Assembly (NCBI GenBank): GCA_026119935.1
Contig: JALRMH010000051.1
Coordinates: 209,017-273,016, forward strand
Length of the DNA stretch: 64,000 nucleotides
Reading direction: 5' to 3'
Source of the DNA: Endothia cerciana
Lineage: Eukaryota; Ascomycota; Sordariomycetes; Diaporthales; Cryphonectriaceae
The position numbers and the translations under genes are program-made. Position 1 is the stretch's first letter; every line of letters begins with the position of its first letter. Shown here one piece after another: positions 20,987 through 30,933 of the stretch. The notes beneath the pieces were generated by a model. The model made no database searches. It saw only the letters and a program-made list of their open reading frames with translations, and had not been told where the DNA came from.

Positions 20987-22213
20987 GATGTCCGGCGAGG
21001 TTGGTCGATGATAAACAGCCAAGCCGCGGTTCAGCCCCGAAAGAAACTGCTCACAGAACAGGAAGCGTCGTACCCTGTGATGTGAGAAGCCTCTTCTGCT
21101 GCGCAAAAACACGACGGCCCCGCGGATCACTTTGTAGTTGCGGCGAAGGGAGAAAAAAGTCTGGGCACGTCCTCTTAGGGCTCTACTCCGTCCTCGCGAT
21201 GGCACAGGACGTCAAAGTGCTGGCTCATGAGTTCGCCCCGAGGACCCCGAGAACGGTACGGCACGACACGACACGAGACACGGACGGAGTTCTTATTATA
21301 CTGTGTTGACTATAGCGCGGCCGAGCAGCCCGGAAGCCCCGTTGTCCGGCGCTCGGTTGCCCTCGTGCTCGGTGCCAAAAGCCCTGGAGGACCTGGCCTC
21401 GGGAGCCCTCCAGTTGCTGTGAAGGGCCCCCAGCGTGGGGCCCTTGACCGTTGCGCTCAAACTTAACTCATCCGAGCTTCCGCCCTTCCGCTGCCATTCC
21501 GCGCTTAACCGGCCGCACCGGAGCCTCATGATGGCTGCGCCGACGACCTTCGTCTCTTCCTGCCCCATACCGCGTACGGGACTACGCATGAACTAGGCAA
21601 GGCGGCACATTCGCTTTTCCACAGGATGCATCCGCATATTCCTGCCCAACCAGGCTTCCCGGGCTGGAGGCGCTCGCTCGGTCCTGGCTGCGGCGGAAGT
21701 TTGAATACTCACGCGCGGAAGCTGAACGCCAGAGATGACTCCATCCGGATCCTCAGGAGCGAGGGCGACGTCAATATCGTCTCACTTGCGTCCTCCGGCC
21801 GTGCAAATAGGGGCGTGGACTCTCCTGCCAGTCCCCGATGAGAGGTTGGCATCACGCTGTCGGTGGGTACCGCCATCCATGCTTGCCATCCGTATGTCTT
21901 CTATCCCTCCTGGACGCACGGTACAGGTAGATATTTACTCGCTCTGGTCTCGGCTGTCATTCCAGGTATCGAGATTGTTCCCCTGTTGTTTCGTCAAGAT
22001 CTCCTCACAGCAACACGAGACCCTGTTTCTGCCTCGATACCCTCTGCTGTTCCTCCAATCCATGCTCCCGTCCATTCCAAGACACCAACGAGGCCGTCTC
22101 CATCTTTCATGAAGAAGACATTGCCAGGATTCTCGTAACTGTATTTCTTGGCCACACATACACCCACTGACCAAAATCCACCACTCATCGATTTCCTGAG
22201 GCTGCCATACGCC
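20987..22213. promoter_or_regulatory. Shared bidirectional promoter, kynureninase and IDO
   Basis: 1,227 bp between two divergent start codons, with no credible gene inside. Any regulator binding here could co-control both kynurenine-pathway genes. I see no strong inverted CGG-type Zn2Cys6 site that I would defend. Confidence 0.6.
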
Positions 22214-23649
22214 ATGTCTCCTCACGCCGTCCCGCAGCAGGATGGCTTTGATGAACTCCTGGCCTCATTCAACGTTACCCGAAACGGATTCCTGCCAGCA
22301 GAAGAGCCCCTGAAGAGGATTCCAAGTCCCTACTACGAGCCGTGGGAGCTCCTCATTCACAATTTAAGGAGCCTCTTGTCCAGCAATACTTTGCGTCAGA
22401 GGGTCGAACGGACCCCGATATTGTCAACGGAGAAGCTGCGGACAGAGGCGGAGTGGAGGAGGGCATATGTCATTCTCAGTCTCTTGACCCATGCGTATGT
22501 CTGGGGAGGTGAAAAGGCCGCAGAGGTGAGCAGATCCATCCATCCCCTTCCTTGCTGCTACCAAATCTTTGGTGCCTAGAAATCCATTCTGACACTTGGA
22601 CGGTTCAGGTGCTTCCACCCCCAATATCTGTTCCTCTTCTTTCTGTGTCCTCACATCTCGAGGTACCACCTGTGGCGACCTACGCTGCCCTCAACCTGTG
22701 GAACTTCACCTCCTCCACAGGGGACTTCACCGACCTCGATAGCCTCCACTCGCCGCATACCTTTACCGGCACCAGGGACGAATCTTGGTTTCTGTGTGTG
22801 TCTGTCGCCATGGAGGCACAGGGTGCCCGTGTCATCCCCTTGATGGTCAAGGCGATTAACGCCATCCACTCCAGGGACTTTGGGACCATCACCACTGCCC
22901 TGGAGCAGCTGTCGGGCTGTATCAAGAAGGTGGGGGCTCTCCTGGATCGCATGCGTGAGCAGTGCGACCCGATGGTCTTCTACCACCACATCAGACCCTT
23001 CCTGGCAGGTTCCAAGAACATGGGCGGGGCAGGCCTCCCCAGGGGGGTGTTCTACGATGAAGGCGATGGTCGGGGGTCTTGGCAACAGTGGCGCGGTGGG
23101 AGCAACGGCCAATCCTCCATGATACAGTTCTGGGACGTGGTGCTCGGGGTGACGCACACTTCAGAGGGTAGCAATAACCCACATGCCAAGGCGGGGAGGC
23201 CTGAGGAGAAGAGCTTCCACGAAGAGGTGCGGGAGTACATGCCGGGGGGTCATCGGCGGCTTTTGGAGCACATTGGTCGTTCCGGGAGCATACGCTCCCT
23301 GGCTATGCTGCCGACGAGAGGATCCGAACATGCGAGAATGCAGGAGGCCTATACGGCCGCAATCAACACGTTGACCGAGTTCAGGAACAAGCACTTGGGG
23401 ATAATAACAAGCTACATCATCATTCCGTCCAAGAAGCCGTGGAAAGAGGGCGGCAGGAAGGCGGTCAACCTAGCCACCACGTCTTCCAGGCAACAGAGCG
23501 ACAAGAAGCACGCTGGAAAGGAGTCGGCTGATAAGGAGCTGACGGGCACAGGAGGGACAGCTCTGCTGCCATTCCTGAAACAGTCAAGGGATGAGACACT
23601 GGAGGCTGGAGAAATGGTCAGGGTGCGTATGGCTCAGGCTATACGATGA
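22214..23649 (+). CDS. BNA2: Indoleamine 2,3-dioxygenase
   Basis: Exons 22214-22525 and 22609-23649 (83-nt intron, GTGAGC...TTCAG, phase 0) give 450 aa. The start is the first in-frame ATG. This haem enzyme opens the indole ring of tryptophan to N-formylkynurenine, the first step of the kynurenine pathway. Landmarks are 'IPSPYYEPWELLIHNL' at the N-terminus, 'RGGSNGQSSMIQFWD' (residues ~266-280, the substrate-proximal Ser/Gly loop) and 'EYMPGGHRRLLEHI' with His319, which aligns with the proximal haem ligand. 'HLGIITSYIIIPS' closes the catalytic domain, and about 70 further Lys/Ser/Glu-rich residues (380-450) form a tail. Together with the divergent kynureninase gene this supplies two pathway steps. 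Confidence 0.94.
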
Positions 23650-24940
23650 TATACACCACGCAAGGTCTCAGGAGTGAAGCTGGAATGAGACCCGGCTGTG
23701 CATATCTTATTCAGCGAAGAGGCCTTCTGCTGAGCCCCTAGCGATGTCTTGGAAGGTGCCCCAGCAATGGCTGAGGACCTTTCACGTCCCATGATGATTG
23801 TAGTACCACCAGCACGCGGAATTTTCTGCGAGATATTACACACTTGCTTAGGTAAAAGCCTTCGCAATGAGCTACGTCTTCCGTGGCCAGCGCCGAAACC
23901 TTCCCCTAATCAGGTCTTCTCATAGGAGCGATAGACTTTTCATCGTGTTAATTCTTCACTCAACATCACGCTAGAGTATAATGTACCCTTCACACCGTCT
24001 TTGATGAGGCCGTGCAGCGACCAGACGAAGCTGCTTGGAAATACTGTACTCAGATTCGTCCTTAGAACCCTCGTACCATTGACTCCTCGACAATACCACC
24101 AAAGGATATGACGGGGTCTGCTCCGTACTAGGCCTGGTGTTATTGAAGATTCAGAAAGATTGGACGTTAAGAGATTCGCTTCACCACCTGTTTTTGGGGT
24201 CACCTGCAGGGACGGTTGCAATCAGGTTTAAGTTCGATGAATCTGGTCTAGGTAAGACACTAATTATGAAGTTGGCCCACAGCGGGGGGAGAATCCAGCC
24301 AACCTACAACGGAGCGTCTTGTGACAGCATGTATACTATAATATGACCAACATCAGTCCGGGATCGGGAGCCTATCCTGCTCTTCCAAGGGTGGCTTCAC
24401 GCCTGAGAGACCGAGGTCGCGTGGTCGAGTACAGTATCGCCTTTAACCGTCCTTGTTCCATTCTTGTTATTCCCGTGCCTCAAAACCCTACCTATCGTCA
24501 CCCCTGTTGGCTCGCTGTGGGGTCAAAATGCTGGTGAGGCCCGCGAGGGCCGGTCGGTCCTGCTTGCGCATTCGGATTAGGGGCAGCCCACCTTGGCGAG
24601 AATCATCTCCGTCCTAATTTTCCGCCCGGGAGGGGGGGGGGTGGGGTTGGGATCTAATCAATCTGATAATCAGTTGAAATATCCACATGTATTATCTCCC
24701 GAGCTGGGCTGCTTCCCTTCGCGCACAACCGTTACCAAGCTTGGCCACTGCTTTCTCCTCGGAATAACGACAGAAGAACTCCCCTCCAAGGCTGCGAACA
24801 GCATCCGAGCAAGCCTCGGCCGTTCGATAATACTACACCGTCGCCAAGTCAGTCTCTCTTGCTCGGAACGGCGGACGAGTCGTCCGGGGATTTCATCGTA
24901 CAGGTACAATCTCTGGTCCTCACGCCTCACTGCATCAGTG
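23650..24940. other. Intergenic, 1.3 kb, with G10 run
   Basis: 3' flank of IDO and promoter of the Zn2Cys6 regulator. Contains a G10 run at about 24632-24641. No gene is seen. Confidence 0.5.
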
Positions 24941-27030
24941 ATGAATCGTCGGTCCAGGCGCGGTTGCCTCGACTGTAAGAGGTCCAAGATAAAGTGTGAC
25001 GGTGAGTCCTCAACTTGATCTCAACTTTCACCATCTTAGTCAGTCGATATATCCCCTCATGGCTACAGGACAACTCCTTGTCAATTCGCACACTAGAGTA
25101 CACATGATTGTGGTACCGAGGAGAGTCTTATTCTACTTCCGATATAGAGCTCGTCTGCTCCCGCTCTGTCGAGGGCTCATGGACAGGGGCCACATGGGTG
25201 AAATGATCCTCGGTCCAACATCTTGCCTTTTGAAATTCGATGACTCCATGACCCCCTGATTACTAACTCCATCAAGAACTCAAGCCATTTTGTGGCACTT
25301 GTCGCCGGCGGAGACATGTCTGTCAAGGCTACGCACCGGCGTCCGCCGCTTCCTCGGGTTCTTCCAAAACGAGCCGTCGTACTGTTGATGTTGAGGAACA
25401 CACCCACCAACAAGAGTCCAGCCGAGACCCTGAAGTCCGTGATGTGCGCATACAAAGCCCCACGGGCGGGCGCGCCGAAGCTGTGACGAGAGATCCACCT
25501 CGGACCGGCAAGCAAGCCCTCCTGAAAGGTCCTTTCTCACGTTTCGACGACGTGACCACAGGTTTCTCCGCTTTGACAGTCCCAAAGGCCGGGCATCCGC
25601 TCATCATGGACCCAAGCTTGATGACCCCGAGGGCTCTAAGCCTCATCCCCCCGGGCGTCGTCGATCCGAGTGACCAAGCGACCGTTGAGGTCTACTTCAG
25701 TCGACATCCATGGGAACTGGTCATGAGCTCCGAATTCGTCAGCGAGATGAACGCCAATGTTTTGGCCGTCCTACAGCAGAATCCCCAGGCCACCGTCGAC
25801 TCGCTCTCCGCCATCGGTCACTCCTACATGTCTGACTCCCCACTTGCAGTGCTCAATTACAGAGCGCGCATTCTATCAACGCTGCGGTCAATGGAGCTTT
25901 CCCAGTATAGCCTCGAGGAGATGATATTGATGCTACTAGGGCTCTGCGCGATCGAGTTGGTGGATTGTAAATCCAACAATCCCGAGACGACAATCCCAGC
26001 TATTATTGCAAACTCGGCGGCTCTCATTACCCATTGGACCTCGACCAACCGTGAGATCTCTCCTCTAGCCCGCTATTTCATCCGTGCCTTGGCTCGTCAA
26101 GACATGATTACATCCCTCTTTCATCTCCGGCGACCCTCGATCCCAACCGAAGTCTGGCTTGACGAGGTGGCCAGGACGACAGCCGACCGGTTGATGGGGT
26201 ACACGACCACGCTTATGCCGCTTCTTGGGGAGCTCTGCTCATTGGCTGAGGATATGCGAGGCATGCTGCAGGCCTCTACCGGCTGTCGCCAACGTGAACA
26301 GCAGCAGCACGAGGATGAGGATGAGGATGAGGAGGCTTTGCAGCTCATGACAGGAATATTGAGAAATGAACCCTTCGCAGGCAAAGATCCCGAGACCTCG
26401 GGTGCTGACGAGCATCTTCTTGGTCACATAGACTGCAACGACACATTCTGTGACTACGACCTCGAGCCGGCGCACCTAGCATCTTCGGAAGGGTCTCCAT
26501 CTAACCATCTAATAGATGTTGCGGACTATATACGAAGAGCGGATGACCTTGGCAGGCGGATCGAGCTCTGGAAACCCAATCTTCCACACGGTCTTCCATT
26601 CCGCAAATCAAGGCGTTTCCTCTCCCAAGTAGCGTGCTACCGAGCCGGGGCCCTACTCTATTTATTCAGATTGCTCAATCCTCCTCGCCAATACAACAGC
26701 AGCGAGCCGTCGTCGTCCAGTGTAGACGAAGAAGCCACTGTGAAAGCGCACGACATCCTTATGTCAACGATAGTGGCAGTTACCAATCCCGATGAGGTCA
26801 AGATGCTCTTGTGGCCGGTGTTCCTAGCGGCATGCGAAGTTTCCAGAGAGGAGGACAGGCAACACGTCTTGGATGTCTTTGACGCTATTATGTCGCAAAG
26901 GCAGACCGTAACAGTGCAGAAGTCACGAGCATTTGTTCTTAATCGAGTATGGCCAGCCAGAGATGAAGGTAGAGAGTGGAATTGGATGGTTCTGGCGCAG
27001 CAGTATCCAAGCGAATGCTTACCTATATAG
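24941..27030 (+). CDS. Zn2Cys6 transcription factor
   Basis: Exon 1 (24941-25001) encodes only 20 residues plus one base. A 275-nt intron (25002-25276, GTGAGT...CAAG, with TACTAAC just before the acceptor) splits the zinc cluster, and exon 2 is 25277-27030; total 604 aa. The joined N-terminus has perfect spacing C-x2-C-x6-C-x6-C-x2-C-x6-C, starting 'GCLDCKRSKIKCD' and continuing 'FCGTCRRRRHVC'. A Ser/Thr/Gln-rich linker follows, then a ~400-residue helical region ('YFSRHPWELVMSSEFVSEMN', 'MLLWPVFLAACEV') typical of the fungal-specific regulatory domain of the acr-2/Fungal_trans_2 kind. A nuclear DNA-binding regulator; targets unknown. Being next to IDO and kynureninase makes it a candidate pathway regulator, by position only. 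Confidence 0.88.
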
Positions 27031-28399
27031 CCTCATTGCATCTCGTCTTGACAAGTTCACCAAAGACACATGTGGTCCGTAACTAGTCAAGGGCGAAAGC
27101 CATCGCTGGCACCCGCAGCAACACCAAGAAACAGAAGAAGAAAAAACAGAAAATAGCTGTCACCAACAGCGGCGGATTCGAAAACTCATGCAGCCAGGCT
27201 AGCCTCTCATGCTCGGAACGCATTGTCGTCTGAGAAGAGGATCTTGCTGACGTGCCCTCCTCATTAATCGCACTTGTTCCCTTCGTGAAAATAGGCACCT
27301 CCCTAGGTAAGTATATATTTTCCGGTAGCGTCAGCACTCCGCGTACCAGTGCAGGGTTCTCATCAATGTATTATACTATCTATGGAGCCAAGAGACGAGG
27401 ACAGACCGGCCTATGGTATCGAAATATGTGGGTCTTCGTTCGGTATCTGCTACTTCAATCAGCAGATGCTATCAGCTTATAGTGCTTTCCAGGAGGGAGT
27501 CTAGACTGACCTGATGTCCCTATAATGATCATGATCGGATGATTAGCAATCTGAAAATGAGAAGATCAGTGCCTTCTCTTGCCTCGTCAGCGAGTGTTCC
27601 CTATCAGCACCCATACTCAGCGCATACTGAGACATTGAGACTCCCGCCGGCGAGTTCCTTAGATTGGGCTTCTGTAGACTCTCCAATGCCTGGCGCTTTG
27701 GGCAAGCCTCGCAGCACCTGTGTCCCACAATTCATACCCAGGGAGGTAGTTACCACCAAATCGGACGTGATCTGGTGGTCGGGTGTAAGTTATTGCGCTG
27801 CGAGGATGCAGTCGGAAAGAAGGCCGAAACTCTACCTTCGGGCTGCTGAGACGACTTCGGAACTGCAGTGCAGCAATTCAGACGGGCCTCTCTATCGATT
27901 ACGAAACAAAGTCTGCTGTCTCTCAGTGTATCTAATGTTGATTTCAATGTATGTGCTGTGCGGGATCGTTGGCTACATTGCATTTGCCAACCTCAATTCG
28001 AAGACGAGGACCAGAGCCACAAGCGCCTCGATATGAGGCTCAATAGAGATGTCTCGATCGGCAAGATTTGAGTGGAGAGGATAGTGTACGTTTCACGGAG
28101 CTCAGCTTGGCTGCGGTAAGCTGGGTGTGATAGGAGTACCGGCAGTCGTTTCATAATCGATTATATGGGCGCCTGGGCCGTGATGTGGTTGAGTCAGGAT
28201 CGCGTTTCAGATGCGTTCGTCTCACAACAAGGGGGCCGGTGGGTTGTCGAGGTCTCGCTGCTCTCGCAAACGATTCTCGATAACGCATGCATCCTATCCC
28301 ATCTACATGGGTAAAATCCCATCTTTCGGCCAACAGCGCTCACTAGGAGAGGTCTTCTGCGGAGTTTCAGTCACATGCAACGGCCATTCATGATCTAAA
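27031..28399. other. Intergenic, 1.4 kb
   Basis: A 165-codon plus-strand open frame at 27539-28036 has a hydrophobic C-terminal stretch (LSVYLMLISMYVLCGIVGYI) but no recognisable domain, no introns and ordinary intergenic base use. I do not call it a gene. The rest is the promoter of the SET-domain gene. Confidence 0.4.
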
Positions 28400-29610
28400 A
28401 TGCCAGACCTTTACCGGTCGATATCGTTCTCGTGGACTATCGCGCTTTTGGTTCTCGTCTCTCTCCACGTGGCGTTGGCCTCAGATCACAACCTGCGAGC
28501 TGTGTGCCCTGCGGACTCGGATTTTCGCACCGTTCATCTCACCGTGAGTACCTACTATACTGCCGGGGATGGGAGGAGACATCTGACCTGACAAAGTGCC
28601 CTCTTTCGCCGGGACTCGATACCTTTTCTGAGGACGGGGCAAGTGAGGAAAGACGGACATGGGAGGTCAGGCTGTCTCCCGGGAAAGGTCGAGGGATGTT
28701 TGCGCTGCAGCACATCAAAAAGGGGGCCCTCTTGCTTGCTGAGGAGCCTCTGGTTGAAGTGGAACTTCCTGCACTCGTGCCTGGCAAGGGCTATGATCTG
28801 GCCGCAATGACCGAGACCGTAATGCGACAATATGCAATTCTTTCTCCGCAAGAGAAAGTGGCATTCGACGCATGTCACGAGCACCGATTTGAAGGGGACA
28901 GGGAAGATGAGGAAGGGCGCTTGATGGCCATCCTCAGGAGCAATGGGTATACAATAGAGGACACCAGGGGCCGTGGAAAGGTAGCCCTGTACCCCAAGGT
29001 CGCCTTGATCAACCACTCGTGTCAGCCAAATGTGCTGAATGGCGATGCCTCCGGAACCAGGAAGATCATTGCCGTGCGGGACATCTTCCCAGGAGAAGAG
29101 GTAAGCCCATGGTAGAACCTGTCGGTCTCGAACCGACACCGGGTCGCACCTCGTTCGCTGGTTGTCGTGCTTACAAGTATATAGATCCTCACCACATACA
29201 TCCCCTTACTGATGGACACCCCGAGCCGCCAAGCTCGACTCCGACAATATGGGTTCACATGCACTTGCGGTGCTTGTCGGACGTCAGGATCATCCGATCG
29301 CTGGCGCATCCAAGCAGGTAACAGTCTTTCAGAGCTGGAACAGGCCCTGACAAAGCCACATTCGATAGAGACAGCGGGGCTCCTCCTCAGACAAGCGCAA
29401 GATCTCGATTCGTATCTTACAGCGCGAGGTTTTAATGATTATCTTGCGAAGACGAGCCGCTTAGCCCTTGAATATGCCATCCGGGCCCGCAACAGTTCGG
29501 CTGCCAGGACATGGGCAAGAATACATCTCGATAATCTCTCAGTCATCGATGCTGAGTCGGCCGAGGCGCAAAGCGCGCGAGATGTGGTATCGAACGGAAT
29601 CAGGGTCTAA
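28400..29610 (+). CDS. SET-domain protein (SMYD/SET5-like) with N-terminal signal-like segment
   Basis: Three exons, 28400-28543, 28597-29100 and 29185-29610, with phase-0 introns of 53 and 84 nt (GTGAGT...AAAG; GTAAGC...ATAG) give 357 aa. Residues ~10-27 (FSWTIALLVLVSLHVALAS) form a signal peptide or membrane anchor, followed by a Cys-containing linker and a SET domain. The domain has 'SPGKGRGMFALQHIKKG' (SET-N), 'NHSCQPNV' (SAM/substrate motif), 'RDIFPGEEI' joined across intron 2 to 'TYIPLL', and a post-SET 'YGFTCTCGACR'. SET proteins are lysine methyltransferases. Most act in nucleus or cytosol, so secretory targeting is odd; the target protein is unknown. Catalytic motifs look intact. Confidence 0.85.
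29110..29189 (-). other. tRNA-3'-half-like sequence inside a SET-gene intron
   Basis: On the minus strand, 29137-29121 forms a perfect T-arm: a 5-bp stem GTCGG/CCGAC around the loop TTCGAGA. It includes the pol III B-box word GGTTCGAGACC. It is followed by AGGTTCT, A and CCA. A 7-nt partner (AGGATCT, complement of 29183-29189) can pair with AGGTTCT if two G-T pairs are allowed, at tRNA-like distance (76 nt). No D-arm, A-box or proper anticodon stem is seen, so this is at most a tRNA relic or chance B-box. Confidence 0.3.
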
Positions 29611-30933
29611 TCTGAAGAGCACCGACCGCCGGGGCATTGGTTGCTGACCGGGTGCGACTTGTTGCAGTGATAGGCTTGGCATTGAACAGGCAGCACCAGA
29701 AAACAAATGTCTATTCTTGTGTGTGCCTTGGGTGCTGGCCGCATGTCGGGCGATAACAGGCGTGGAGGCGTCCCCTTGGTCGGAAACCAGGTCCGCCGTG
29801 ATGCTGAACACCACAGATGGGGATGGGCCTCATGACACCCAATCGGATATCTTCCACCTTCGCAGTGCCCGTGGACGGTGCCAGGGCAGTTGCTGAGATC
29901 AATTATTATACGAGACGTCGGGAATGACCACTCGGGCAGAGTGTTCAACGGCTCAGACAACGGCTCAGAGAAAAGGCTCGACCAACGGTATCTTTGGTGG
30001 TGCCACTTGTCAAGAGAATTTCTAGCTTGAAGCACCAAGAATCATTCGAGAATTTTCAAGTAAATAACTGGGCCTCTTGGATCGTGGCTACGCCCGGACA
30101 GTCGGCCAAATAAAGCGGCAATCGAGTGTGAATACATCCTTCTGCTGCACTGGGTGTCCAAAGCAGCAGCTTCCCTCAGCACTGACTTTGTGCCTGTGGA
30201 CAAGTTTGACAATCACAACATGTCGTAAGCCACGCGTTCACAGATCCATACCCGGGCAGTTCAGCACTGTCTTACCGATCTCATCAACAAAACTGGCTCG
30301 GTACACAGGGCGCAGATCCTCCGCGCACTTGTGACTGCGACTCTTCGCCCTCGCAGACGGAGCATATGGCCGACCTGCGTGTACTTATGCGTAGAGCACC
30401 ACTTCTTGAAGTTAATGATTGGGCATAGAACCCTTGCCCATGTCAACATAGATTTGTGACTCTTTGCAGATTCTCAATTGATAGCACTGTCTACATCCAG
30501 GGCTGTGCGGCAAGACATCTGAAGTGCCTGATTCCTATAGTTATATAAATTATAGGATACTCCAGAGTCTTTTTCTCTGAAAACGAATTGATAGAAGCAG
30601 GGCAAAAGGAGTGACAGGTTTAGTCCAGACAATTATGAGGACAAGGCAGGGTAGAGGATACATGCTCATATATCGAATGCCAATTATTGTGGGATAGATT
30701 CGTCACAAACTTAAGAGTCAGAGGAAGCAGGTGCAGTACCAGATCGTCGGGGGAGATGCTGCGCATGTGCATTTCTGATGTTCTCCTGTCTGTGGGGCAT
30801 CCGGCGGTGGGGACAAATGAGCATGCAACACCGCTCATTGGGGTTGGCACACGAGTCTTGGTTATCTGCATCGACGTCAGGAATCGGAAAACCTGCACCT
30901 GTCGACCTGCGGTCTCCTGCCATGTGAGGGAAC
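29611..30933. other. Intergenic, 1.3 kb
   Basis: 3' flank of the SET gene and promoter of the ZZ-finger gene. No gene is seen. Confidence 0.5.

Noticed and set aside
27539..28036. 165-codon plus-strand frame with a hydrophobic C-terminus
   Set aside because: No homology recognised, no conserved features; one hydrophobic stretch is not enough.
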